A stretch of DNA of 64,000 nucleotides, taken from positions 5,038,525 to 5,102,524 of the forward strand of contig NZ_CP012159.1 of assembly GCF_001189295.1 (NCBI RefSeq). Direction: 5' to 3'. This DNA comes from Chondromyces crocatus (GTDB lineage: Bacteria > Myxococcota_A > Polyangia > Polyangiales > Polyangiaceae). Positions 54,876-62,578 of the stretch are shown piece by piece (position 1 is the first letter of the stretch; each line of letters begins with the position of its first letter). The position numbers and the translations under genes are program-made. The notes under the pieces are model-generated. The model searched no databases. It saw only the letters and a program-made list of their open reading frames with translations, and had not been told where the DNA came from.

Positions 54876-55761
54876 GCCGTAGATGCGCAGGCCACCAGGG
54901 CAACTGATCGAGGGGCACCGCAGCCACGCCGACCGCGCCAGGTCCCGCGTGCAGATAGATGCTGGGTGAGAGCGGTCTGAGCCAGAGACAGGCCACGTCC
55001 AGCCGCCTGCGCAGCTCCTCGGCCGCGCGCTGTGCCTTGTGCGGAGCATCCCCGTGAAAGACGGCCGCCGCCACGCGCCGCCCCTGGCCGAGCGACCCCG
55101 CGATCCACTGCGCGATCGCGATCCCCGCATCAGCCCGCGCGCTCACCTTCGACATCATCTTCAGCTCGCCGCTGGAGAACGCGATCAACGGCCGCAAGCC
55201 GAACAGGTTGGCGAAGAACGCGCGCAAGGCCGTCGCCCGTCCTCCCTTCACCAGATACTCCAGCGTCTCTACCACGAACCCGACCTGGATCTCGCGACGG
55301 CACGCTTCCAGGAGCTGCACCACATCCTCGAGGGGCATCCCCGCCGCGCGTGCCTCGCCCGCGAGGATGCAGGAGAGCCCGGCGCCGACGTCGGTCACGC
55401 CGGTGTCGAAGACCGTGATCTTCGCCCCTTCTTCCCCTGGCAGCCGCAGCAGCGTCCTCGCGGCGACCTGGGCGGCGTCGTACGAGCCGATGATCTTCCG
55501 CGAGGTCATGATCGCCAGCACCTCGCGGTCGTGGCGCAGCGCCGCCCGGAAGGTCGACACGAACTCCGCCGCCGTCGTGCCCACCACATGAGGGTGCTCT
55601 CGTGCGGTGCGAACCCAGCCATCGATGAGCGCGAGCTCGATCCCGAAGCGGGTGTCGTGGGACACGCCGTCGACCACGATCTGCTGTGGCGTGACCTGGA
55701 TGTCGTAGCGCTCGACCAGCCCCTCAGGGAGGTTCGAGCCGGGGTTGGTCACGATGATCAC
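54871..55761 (-). CDS. DegV-family fatty-acid-binding protein
   Basis: A 296-aa protein from GTG 55761, chosen because GAGGGG lies just upstream and the product then begins at the family's first strand (IIVTNPGSNLP). The fold is confirmed by VVGTTAAEF, VFDTGVTDVGAGL, LEYLVKGGRA and the later RPLIAFSSGELK. DegV/FakB proteins bind fatty acids, and some hand them to a fatty-acid kinase; no FakA-type kinase gene is nearby. The usual VTDSTSDLP opening is altered. The 3' end overlaps a direct repeat. Confidence 0.85.
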   Translation of the reverse strand: MIIVTNPGSNLPEGLVERYDIQVTPQQIVVDGVSHDTRFGIELALIDGWVRTAREHPHVVGTTAAEFVSTFRAALRHDREVLAIMTSRKIIGSYDAAQVAARTLLRLPGEEGAKITVFDTGVTDVGAGLSCILAGEARAAGMPLEDVVQLLEACRREIQVGFVVETLEYLVKGGRATALRAFFANLFGLRPLIAFSSGELKMMSKVSARADAGIAIAQWIAGSLGQGRRVAAAVFHGDAPHKAQRAAEELRRRLDVACLWLRPLSPSIYLHAGPGAVGVAAVPLDQLPWWPAHLRL

Positions 55762-55990
55762 GGAGACCCCTCGAACGGCGACCCAGCTCCATCCCACCAC
55801 CGGGAGACGACCTCGCCGTGCTCGACCACGCTATCTGGCCCGCGCAGGCCGCGCCAGGCTGCGGGACGCGCCACAGGCGTGCGAGCGGGGAGCGGGCGGC
55901 GAGACGTGAGGGAGCAACGAGGGACGGGACAGTGGATTGCGTGAGGACCGGAACGAAGTTGCGAGCGGATTGCGTGAGGAGGGGAGTGGG

Positions 55991-56032
55991 GAGGCCGCGG
56001 GTTGCGAGAGAAGAGGCCGCGGGTTGCGAGAG
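55991..56032. repeat. 20-bp direct repeat
   Basis: GAGGCCGCGGGTTGCGAGAG occurs exactly at 55991-56010 and 56013-56032, with a 2-base spacer (period 22). Confidence 0.85.
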
Positions 56033-56371
56033 GTTGCAGCACGAGTCGGGCGGCTTCGTGGTCGATGAGTCGTCGATGAGGCGATGAACATGGACAGCGT
56101 GTGCGGACGTCGTCGCGCTGGTCGTCGGGTCTGGAGAGCGACGAACCGGTCGGGGTGCTGTGGACGGCTCTCGCCGTGCTGGTGACCGATGCCGCGAGAG
56201 TGCTCGCCGAGAGGGTCTTCCAGCGGAGTCGCCGCAGATAACGCCGACTTTATATAATACGCAGGTTATGTACGACGCCGAGCTGCTCGAAGGCCCTGGT
56301 CGTTCGAAGGCCCGGTCGCTCGAAGGTCCTGGCAGGTCGGAGGCCTTCAGCGATCCGTCCTATTTGCATTT

Positions 56372-56444
56372 GGTGACCCTGGCAGCCCAGGTGTTCATCC
56401 GACCGTGAACGGAAGGTGACCTTGGCAGCCCAGGTGTTCATCCG
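56372..56444. repeat. 30-bp direct repeat, with a partial inverted copy downstream
   Basis: Copies at 56372-56401 and 56415-56444 share 29 of 30 bases; the core is GGCAGCCCAGGTGTTCATCC. Period 43. At 56464-56478 a segment reading CCTGGGCGCCCAAGG is close to the reverse complement of CCTTGGCAGCCCAGG in the second copy, giving inverted arms around the second repeat end. Confidence 0.8.
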
Positions 56445-56589
56445 CTCGCGGTCGGATGGCACGCCTGGGCGCCCAAGGTCTGATTTCCGGAGCAGAACGT
56501 GTAGCTCGAACTCCCGGACCCGGGCGGAAGGCGTGAGTTGGGGTCTCGGGGGCCGCGCGGGAGGGAGCGGATTGAGCGCTGGGGCTCGA

Positions 56590-57546
56590 TCAGGTGCTCT
56601 CGGCGTCGCGTCCCTTGATGCTCTGCCACGCGCGCTGGGCGCCCGTCACCAGGAGCAGCGCGACGAAGCCCGCCGCGATGCCCACCAGGGCGTTCAACAC
56701 GGTCGGGGTGAGGGCGGCGAGCAGGCCGCCGACGCCCGGGACCGCGGCGATGGAGGCTGCCGCGCCCTCGATGGTGTGGTGCAGCGCGGCAATGCCGTGC
56801 GTGATGATGCCGCCGCCGACCATGAACATCGCCGCCGTGCCGACCACGGACAGCGCCTTCATCAGGTAGGGCGTCACCACGAGCAAGCCGTCGCCGAGCC
56901 GTTGCTGCACGGCGCTGTCCTGCTTGCGGAGGTACAGGCCCAGGTCGTCCAGCTTCACGATGCCCGCGACCAGGCCGTACACGCCGACGGTCATGAGCAC
57001 CGCCATGAGGGAAAGGACGAGGAGCTGCTCGATGAAGGTGGCCTCGGCGACGCTGCCGAGGGTGATGGCGACGATCTCGGCCGAGAGCACGAAGTCGGTG
57101 CGGATGGCGCCCTTCACCTTCTTGCGCTCCAGCTCCACCATGTCCACCGCGGGATCGGTGAGCGCGCGCAGGCGCTCGCTGCGCTGCGCGGCGTCTTCCT
57201 CGGCGTCGTGGTGCAGGTACTTGTGCGCCAGCTTCTCGAATCCCTCGAAGCACAGGAACGCGCCGCCGAACATGAGCAGTGGCGAGATCGCTGCGGGGAA
57301 GACCGCGCTGATCGCCAGCGCGGCAGGGACCAGGATGAGCTTGTTGAGCGCGGAGCCCTTGGCCACCGCCCAGACGACGGGGAGTTCACGCTCGGTGCGG
57401 ACGCCGGTCACCTGCTCGGCGTTCAGCGCGAGATCGTCGCCGAGCACGCCGGCCGTCTTCCTGGCGGCGACCTTGGTCATCACCGCCACGTCGTCGAGCA
57501 GTACCGCGATGTCGTCGATCAACGTCAGGAGGCTGCTGGCTGCCAT
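56590..57546 (-). CDS. DUF808/YedI-family inner-membrane protein
   Basis: A 318-aa protein of the DUF808 family, starting at ATG 57546 after GGGGAAG. The opening [41 protein letters not shown] (in outline) is typical, followed by the [18 protein letters not shown] loop. About six hydrophobic segments are seen, including [19 protein letters not shown] and [22 protein letters not shown]. Function is unknown in the family; transport has been suggested only by structure. Confidence 0.9.
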   Translation of the reverse strand: MAASSLLTLIDDIAVLLDDVAVMTKVAARKTAGVLGDDLALNAEQVTGVRTERELPVVWAVAKGSALNKLILVPAALAISAVFPAAISPLLMFGGAFLCFEGFEKLAHKYLHHDAEEDAAQRSERLRALTDPAVDMVELERKKVKGAIRTDFVLSAEIVAITLGSVAEATFIEQLLVLSLMAVLMTVGVYGLVAGIVKLDDLGLYLRKQDSAVQQRLGDGLLVVTPYLMKALSVVGTAAMFMVGGGIITHGIAALHHTIEGAAASIAAVPGVGGLLAALTPTVLNALVGIAAGFVALLLVTGAQRAWQSIKGRDAEST

Positions 57547-57917
57547 GAGAGCTTCCCCGATCCATCGAGAAGAAAGTGAAGTGCGGAAGGGCCGAAATGG
57601 GCGCTGCGCGCTCGCTGAGCGGACCACCTCGTTCGTTCATCGTCCGCGTGGCCTCGCGTGAGCGGCGAGTCACCTTACCCGTCCGTCGACCGATCTTCAA
57701 AGGCCCCACCATGCCCGTGCATCTCTCTCGCGATTCATCCCGGGATCCCTGCGTGGGTAGAGGGCCGGTCGCGGTGTGACGTCCGACGTCCCATGTGACG
57801 CGTTGCGTGCGTCAGCGCTCCCGGGTGTCGGGCGAATAGCGCCCCGCCTGCCCTTGCGGCTGGAGAGGGGTGCCTTAGGTCTCCCTCGTAAGTTGAATCA
57901 ACGGCGAAGGGGGACCG
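57547..57917. other. DUF808-host-attachment divergent intergenic region
   Basis: 371 bp without a gene. Two GACGTC palindromes (57778-57783 and 57785-57790) may be a binding site. A purine-rich AAGGGGGA ribosome site ends it before the gene at 57918. Confidence 0.45.
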
Positions 57918-58415
57918 ATGGCAGGAATTACCTGGATCCTCATCTGTGATGCGAGCCGCGCACACCTCTACCGGGAAGAGCCGAAGGGGCGTGGCTTCAC
58001 GTTGCTGGAATCGATGGAGCACGCGGACAGCAGGGCTCGCGTTCGCGATCTGATGGCCGATCAGCATGGCCGCAAGCCCAATGGCAACCCGGGCGGGGTC
58101 GCCAACGGAGGGCCTCCGGGCAGGACGACGAACGGCACGTACCTCGGGCGTCCTGGTGCGGCGCCGGAGACCGATCCCAAGGAGGTGGAGGCACAGAAGT
58201 TCGCCAGGGAGCTGGCCACGCGGCTCGAGCGAGGGTTGAACCAGCACGACTACGAGCGCTTGATCATGATCGCGCCCCCAGCATTCCTGGGGATCATGCG
58301 CGCCACGGTCTCGACGCAGGTGAGCAAGCACGTCGTCGACACCGTGGACAAGGATCTGAGCTGGCTGGACAAGCCGCGGCTGGAGGAACGACTCCGGACG
58401 CTGCGGGCCGCCTGA
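57918..58415 (+). CDS. Host-attachment-family protein
   Basis: A 165-aa protein resembling the Pfam 'host attachment' family. It begins WILICDASRAHLYREEPKGRGFTLLE, continues with the ADSRARVRDLMADQHGR segment, and has a C-terminal helix pair (EAQKFARELATRLERGLNQHDYERLIMIAPPAFLGIMR). The fold is related to the archaeal release-factor-like eRF1 core in some comparisons. The name comes from an Agrobacterium gene; its biochemical role is uncertain. A Gly/Asn/Pro-rich loop sits in the middle. ATG 57918 follows AAGGGGGA. Confidence 0.75.
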   Translation: MAGITWILICDASRAHLYREEPKGRGFTLLESMEHADSRARVRDLMADQHGRKPNGNPGGVANGGPPGRTTNGTYLGRPGAAPETDPKEVEAQKFARELATRLERGLNQHDYERLIMIAPPAFLGIMRATVSTQVSKHVVDTVDKDLSWLDKPRLEERLRTLRAA

Positions 58416-58559
58416 CGAGGCTGAACACGAACTGAAGAGAAGAAAGGCTTGGGGACATCGTGGGCGGGTGACGGCCTCGAAGGGCGCGGTCACCCGCCCG
58501 CGACGGCGTCAGGAATGGCTCGCGACGGCTCGGACCTGCTCGCGGTGACGTGAGGGGAA

Positions 58560-59777
58560 TCAAGACGCGGGCGGGGATGGGATGGGCGGTCGGGCGCAGG
58601 CGCTCTGGATCGATTGCAAGGCTGCATCGAGGGAGAGTGATTGCGACGCGCCGGAGCGGTCGCGAATGGCCACGGTCTGGGCGTCGACCTCTCTCCCGCC
58701 GAGGACCCAGACGAACGGCGCGCCACTCTCGTGGGCGTCGGCGATCTTGCGGGCCAGGCTCTCGGAGCGCCGGTCCAGCGAGACGCGCAGGCCGCGGGCG
58801 CGCAAGGCGTCCTGGATGTGGTGGGCATAGGCATGGTGGGCCTCCGCGATGGGGGCGACCACCACCTGGAGGGGCGCGAGCCAGGGTGGCAAGGCGCCAT
58901 GACTGTGTTCCAGGAGGATGCCGATGAAGCGCTCCAGGCTGCCGAGGATGGCTCGGTGCAGGATGACCGGGCGCGCGCGGTTGCCGTGACGATCGATGTA
59001 GTGGGCATCGAGTCGCTCGGGCAGGATCATGTCGAGCTGGATGGTGCCGCATTGCCAGGCGCGGCCGTGGGCGTCGCGGAGCGCGAACTCGAGCTTGGGA
59101 CCGTAGAAGGCCGCCTGACCTGGCTGATGTATCGGGTCGAGGCCGATGGCGTGTGCGGCGCGGAGGAGGGAAGCCTCGGCGCGATCCCAGACGGAGTCGT
59201 CACCCGCTCGCTCCAGGGGGCGGCTGGAGAAGGCCACCGAGACGTCGGGGAATCCGAACGCCAGGTAGACGCCGTGCAAGAGGGCGACGAAGGCCGCGAT
59301 CTCCGCCGGGACCTGATCGTCTCGGCAGAAGATGTGCGCGTCGTCTTGCACGAAGCCGCGCACGCGGAGGAGGCCGTGGAGTGCGCCACGCTGCTCGTTG
59401 CGGTGGCAGACGCCGAACTCGGAGAAGCGCAGCGGTAGGTCGCGGTACGAGCGGATGCCGTGGCGGAAGAACTGCACGTGGCCTGGGCAGTTCACCGGCT
59501 TGAGGGCGAAGTCGCGCTCGCCGTCGTCGACGACGAACATGTTCTCCCGGAAGTTGTGCCAGTGGCCGCTCTCCTCCCAGAGCGAGCGCGAGAAGACCTG
59601 GGGGGTCCTGATCTCCTGGTAGTCGTGCGCGGCGAGGCAGTCGCGCAGGTAGGCCTCGACGAGGCGGTAGAGTGCAAAGCCGCGGGGGTGCCAGAAGATC
59701 ATGCCCGGGGCCTCTTCCTGGACGTGGAAGAGGTCGAGGCGGGCTCCGATGGCGCGATGATCGAGTTCGTTCAACAT
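58560..59777 (-). CDS. thrS: Short threonyl-tRNA synthetase lacking TGS and editing domains
   Basis: A 405-aa class II synthetase with only the catalytic and anticodon-binding parts; bacterial ThrRS is usually about 640 aa with N-terminal TGS and editing domains. The zinc-site Cys is in VNCPGHVQFF, and the catalytic core includes RFSEFGVCHRNEQRGALHGL, VRGFVQDDAHIFC and RPVILHRAILGSLERFIGILLEH. The C-terminal anticodon domain starts near PLQVVVAPIAEAHHAYA. ATG 59777 is used, ten bases after AGGAGG. Without an editing domain it may mischarge serine unless a partner clears it. It may be a second, conditionally used ThrRS. Its leader is a threonine attenuator. Confidence 0.9.
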   Translation of the reverse strand: MLNELDHRAIGARLDLFHVQEEAPGMIFWHPRGFALYRLVEAYLRDCLAAHDYQEIRTPQVFSRSLWEESGHWHNFRENMFVVDDGERDFALKPVNCPGHVQFFRHGIRSYRDLPLRFSEFGVCHRNEQRGALHGLLRVRGFVQDDAHIFCRDDQVPAEIAAFVALLHGVYLAFGFPDVSVAFSSRPLERAGDDSVWDRAEASLLRAAHAIGLDPIHQPGQAAFYGPKLEFALRDAHGRAWQCGTIQLDMILPERLDAHYIDRHGNRARPVILHRAILGSLERFIGILLEHSHGALPPWLAPLQVVVAPIAEAHHAYAHHIQDALRARGLRVSLDRRSESLARKIADAHESGAPFVWVLGGREVDAQTVAIRDRSGASQSLSLDAALQSIQSACARPPIPSPPAS

Positions 59778-59843
59778 GGTCGTGCTCCTCCTGGGTCGTC
59801 TTCGGGCCACGCCAGGGGTCGGAGCGCCGCGCCACAAAGCACG

Positions 59844-59869
59844 AAGGCCCCGCCTCCCGGCAGGGCCCT
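59844..59869 (-). terminator. Attenuator terminator upstream of thrS
   Basis: Read on the minus strand, AGGGCCCTGCC pairs with GGCGGGGCCTT (11 pairs, two of them G-U) around a GGGA loop. It is followed by CGTGCTTTGT. It ends 67 bases before the thrS ATG. Its 5' arm is also needed for the competing antiterminator (59863-59881). Confidence 0.75.
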
Positions 59870-59951
59870 CGGTTCATCGTGGCGTGCGTCGCGTCAGTGC
59901 GTCGCGTACGTCACGACGACCTGGGTCCCGCCTGGGACACCGGTCGTCGTG
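59863..59951 (-). promoter_or_regulatory. Threonine attenuator segments 1-2-3 (competing hairpins)
   Basis: Segment 1 is within the Thr codons (minus CACGACGACC, 59951-59942). Segment 2 (59929-59912) contains GGTCGTCGTG, a perfect 10-bp partner of segment 1. The same segment 2, as GGGACCCAGGTCGTCGTG, pairs with segment 3 (59881-59863), which reads CACGATGAACCGAGGGCCC, giving about 16 pairs with small bulges. Segment 3 contains the left arm of the terminator. Ribosome stalling on Thr codons would free segment 2 to pair with 3 and so prevent termination. Confidence 0.75.
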
Positions 59952-59980
59952 GTCGTCGTGAGCGCGCGGAATGCGAGCAT
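59894..59980 (-). CDS. Threonine-rich attenuator leader peptide
   Basis: A 28-codon reading frame from ATG 59980. It opens MLAFRAL, then six consecutive Thr codons (ACG ACG ACC ACG ACG ACC), then GVPGGTQVVVTYATH before TGA: nine Thr in 28 residues. The peptide has no function beyond being translated; charged tRNA-Thr shortage would stall ribosomes on the run. The predicted promoter start falls on the ATG, so the leader may be translated without a ribosome site. Its position and its codon run match the logic of the E. coli thr operon leader, but the target here is a synthetase. Confidence 0.8.
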   Translation of the reverse strand: MLAFRALTTTTTTGVPGGTQVVVTYATH

Positions 59981-59986
59981 GCGCCA

Positions 59987-60015
59987 AAGGTTGCGCGCCT
60001 CGCGAGCAATGTCAA
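59987..60015 (-). promoter_or_regulatory. Predicted promoter of the thrS attenuator transcript
   Basis: On the minus strand a perfect TTGACA (60015-60010) is followed by 17 bp and AACCTT (59992-59987), a weak -10. The transcript start would fall at about 59980, the leader ATG. Confidence 0.5.
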
Positions 60016-60060
60016 GCCGGTAGGCCGAGCGGCCTTGCGGGAGGCCAGGGCGTCGCCCTA

Positions 60061-60117
60061 CACATCGCGGAGCTGGAACCACATCGCGGAGCTGGAACCA
60101 CATCGCGGAGCTGGAAA
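60061..60117. repeat. Three tandem 19-bp repeats between thrS leader and 60142 gene
   Basis: CACATCGCGGAGCTGGAAC occurs at 60061-60079 and 60080-60098, and once more at 60099-60117 with only the last base changed. It lies between the divergent thrS promoter and the DUF1285-like gene, just before the latter's ribosome site. Confidence 0.9.
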
Positions 60118-60141
60118 CCCGGCCGTGCAAAGGAGCTGCCC

Positions 60142-60639
60142 ATGAAGCCTGGTGATCATCCCGATTTCTACCGCCTCGCTCCGCCGCCCGGCGCCTCGCG
60201 CGACAGCACCATCCGTCTCGATAAAGAGGGAAGGTTCTGGCACGACGGCGAGCGGGTGGAGCACCAGGCGATGGAGCAAGCGCTGCGGAGCTGGGTCGCC
60301 GTGCACCCGGACGATGGGCGGCCGATCCTCACGAATGGCTACGACTGGTGCTACTTCCAGGTGGATGACGCGCCGCTGTTCGTGAGCGCGCTCCACGTAC
60401 GTGAGAGCGGGACGACGCTGGTGCTCTTCGATGGGACGGAGGAGCTGCTGGACCCATCGACCCTGGCGCTCGGCGCCGATGGCGTCGTCTATGCGCGCGC
60501 GCGTGGCGGGACGCTGGAGGCTCGCTTCTCGCGGCATGCGCAGACGCAGCTCGAGCCACTGCTGGTGGAAGCCGAGCCCCCGACGGTCTCGGTCGGCGGC
60601 AAGACGGTCGTGCTTCCCGACCGTCGGCGCGCAGGCTGA
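60142..60639 (+). CDS. DUF1285-like small protein
   Basis: A 165-aa soluble protein from ATG 60142, preceded by a strong AAAGGAG. The pattern (IRLDKEGRFWHDGERVEHQAM, then ILTNGYDWCYFQVDDAPLFVSA) resembles DUF1285 proteins of unknown function, with conserved small strands and an acidic DDAP turn. I am confident that the gene is real and less sure of the family. It is divergent from thrS and shares with it the intergenic tandem repeats. Confidence 0.7.
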   Translation: MKPGDHPDFYRLAPPPGASRDSTIRLDKEGRFWHDGERVEHQAMEQALRSWVAVHPDDGRPILTNGYDWCYFQVDDAPLFVSALHVRESGTTLVLFDGTEELLDPSTLALGADGVVYARARGGTLEARFSRHAQTQLEPLLVEAEPPTVSVGGKTVVLPDRRRAG

Positions 60640-60786
60640 AGCAAGTCACGCGTCGCGCGTGGGTCGAGACGGTCGTGCTGCCCTCACACCGCGCGGTGGC
60701 GATGTCGATCGAGGGTAGGGAGGGGGGAGGGGAGGCAGGGCGTCGGTGGACGCCCGGCGCGCCTCGATGAGGAAGGCTTCAGCGCG

Positions 60787-61752
60787 TCAGTTCGACTCGC
60801 AGATGAAGCGGTAGTGCAGGTTGCAGGGCTCGTCGTTCCAGCCGTGGTCCGGGTAGAAGCGGTTGAGCTGCGCGCAGCCCTCGTTGCCGCCGGCGTTGTT
60901 CGGCTCGCCGGGGGCCCAGTTCACGTAGTTCGAGGACTCGCCGCTCTGCCAGACCCAGCTGCCCTCGACGGCCTGGTCGTTGTAGCCGATCCACCACTTC
61001 TGCGTGGAGAACATGTTCGCCATCGCGTGGAGCCAGCCCTCCTCGTTGATCGTGTTGATCGTCACGAGGTTCATGTTGAATTTGTCGCAGTACGCGGTGG
61101 CCGCGTCCCAGGACTTCGCGTGGTTGCAGAACACGTAGTCGTGGCCGTCGAACTCCTTCACGTCGGAGCAGGCCATCTCGCCGTCGCAGATGAGGATCTT
61201 CAGCTCGCAGATGACCTCTTGCCCGTTCACGTAGATGGTCTGGTAGACGATCTGCGTGATGCAGTTGTCCTCGGCGAGCGGCTTCGCGTCGCCGACGCCG
61301 CCGGGGATCCGCTCCTTCACGAGCATGCCGTCGTTGCGCAGGATCTCGATTTCCTGCGCGGTGAGGCCGGACAGGTTCTCCGCGCGCGCGGTCAGCACGA
61401 AGCTCTTGTTACTGGCCTCGTGCGGCGAGTAGGGGCTCGCCAGGAGGTCGGCGAGCGCCGTCGACATGAGCGCCTCCGACCCATCCTCGAGCTGAAGCGC
61501 GATCTTGCCGTAGTCGAGCGCGCGGTCGAAGTAGAAGTGGTAGAGCACGTCGCTCGCGCCGAGATCGACCTTCAGCGTCTCGCCGTCGCGGAGCTTCGCG
61601 AGGTCCGCGGCCGTCACCCGGACGTTCTTCGCGTCGACCTGCTCACCAGGTGCAGCGACCTCGTCGCCTGTACACCCGATGGCGGGAGCGAGAGCGAGCG
61701 TGAGCGCGCAGAGCGGGAGCGAGAGGACGCGAGCGACTCGGGCGATGTTCAT
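60787..61752 (-). CDS. C-type lectin domain lipoprotein
   Basis: A 321-aa lipoprotein from ATG 61752 (AGGAGGG seven bases upstream), signal ending APAIGC. The middle (about 40-190) is an unrecognised domain. The C-terminal ~125 residues are a C-type lectin fold: CNHAKSWDAATAYCDKF, WWIGYNDQAVEGSWVWQSGE, then the Ca2+/sugar-binding EPN of APGEPNN and the WND of HGWNDEPC, and a closing FICESN. EPN plus WND is the classical mannose-type calcium site, so it may bind a surface glycan. Cysteine spacing fits the canonical disulfides. Confidence 0.85.
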   Translation of the reverse strand: MNIARVARVLSLPLCALTLALAPAIGCTGDEVAAPGEQVDAKNVRVTAADLAKLRDGETLKVDLGASDVLYHFYFDRALDYGKIALQLEDGSEALMSTALADLLASPYSPHEASNKSFVLTARAENLSGLTAQEIEILRNDGMLVKERIPGGVGDAKPLAEDNCITQIVYQTIYVNGQEVICELKILICDGEMACSDVKEFDGHDYVFCNHAKSWDAATAYCDKFNMNLVTINTINEEGWLHAMANMFSTQKWWIGYNDQAVEGSWVWQSGESSNYVNWAPGEPNNAGGNEGCAQLNRFYPDHGWNDEPCNLHYRFICESN

Positions 61753-62578
61753 GGAAGACCCTCCTGAAGTGACGTGCTGGGCGCGCGTCATGATGAGGGC
61801 CATGTTGGTGATGTCTCACGGAAGCGCCAACGTGGAAAGCGCGTTGTGGTCGCACTTTGGGAGGACCAACGAGTTCATCGGCCCACCTCTCCCACCTCGT
61901 ACCCGAGGTGTGGGTGACGGATCTTCCCGTGGCGCCCAGGGCGCTCCCGATGGCGTCTCAGGGAGCGGTTGCACACGCGTCGCAACCACGGTCGAGGCTG
62001 GTTTTCGGCTCGGATCGCGCCTGTCGTCGTCGGCGTCGCCACACGACGCCGCTCACGCGCGGGGTGGCTCGAGGCGTGTCGTGTGCTGGTGATCCAGGGG
62101 ACGTTTGAGGGCTCGGTCGAAGCCCGGGGCACGACTGCGCTGAGGCGTGCCGTGGCGGAAAGCTGCGTAAATAGTGGATCCATGTGTCACGCCGGTGTTG
62201 TGCGGCGCACGGTACTTCGCTGCCCTGCGGCGCGCGGCGCTTCGGTGTCGTGTCGCGCACGCTTCGATGACGTGCTGCGCACTGCGCTGCGTGTCTGGTG
62301 TCCTTGCGCCGTGTGCGCTGCGATCCGCGCCCATGGAGGAGGCGCCCATCGAGGACGGGCGTGAAGCGCTCGGTCGCGACGAGGCCGCCATGATCGTGAC
62401 ACGCTGAGCGAAGCGGGCGTTCCAGGGGGCAGGGGCGCCCGCTGCGCATGCTGCACGACGGTTTTCCACGCCGTTCGCACCTCGGTGGAGTCGCTCGATG
62501 TCGCGCGCGGGCCCGAGTTCACCCTGTGACCCCGTGGTCATGAGGCCGTAACAACCGCCAGGTAGAGCGCTATCCACC
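61753..62578. other. Intergenic region between lectin lipoprotein and PhoB-type regulator
   Basis: 826 bp with no supported gene. The middle (about 62200-62340) is rich in TGCG/GCGC steps and gives open frames on both strands without codon bias or a ribosome site. The lectin promoter and the regulator promoter should be here, but no good match was found. Confidence 0.55.

Larger units (their letters stand above)
55762..56589. other. DegV-DUF808 intergenic region with repeats
   Basis: About 830 bp with no supported gene. It has a direct repeat at 55991-56032, a region at 56280-56345 rich in GGTCG/CGAAGG blocks, a larger repeat at 56372-56444 and an AT-rich spot with TATAAT (56253-56258) that lacks a matching -35. 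A 46-codon frame begins ten bases after that box but is not convincing. Confidence 0.55.

Noticed and set aside
54735-54980. A short plus-strand frame through the 16-bp tandem repeats
   Set aside because: The peptide is a repeat of the DNA period and overlaps the DegV end.
56268-56408. A 46-codon frame preceded by TATAAT at 56253-56258
   Set aside because: Sequence is made of repeated LEGPGRS-like words from the local DNA repeats, with no matching -35 and a weak ribosome site.
36903-60117. Possible CRISPR array from the several direct-repeat clusters
   Set aside because: Repeats are tandem or nearly so, with 0-14-bp gaps, no uniform spacers and no cas genes.
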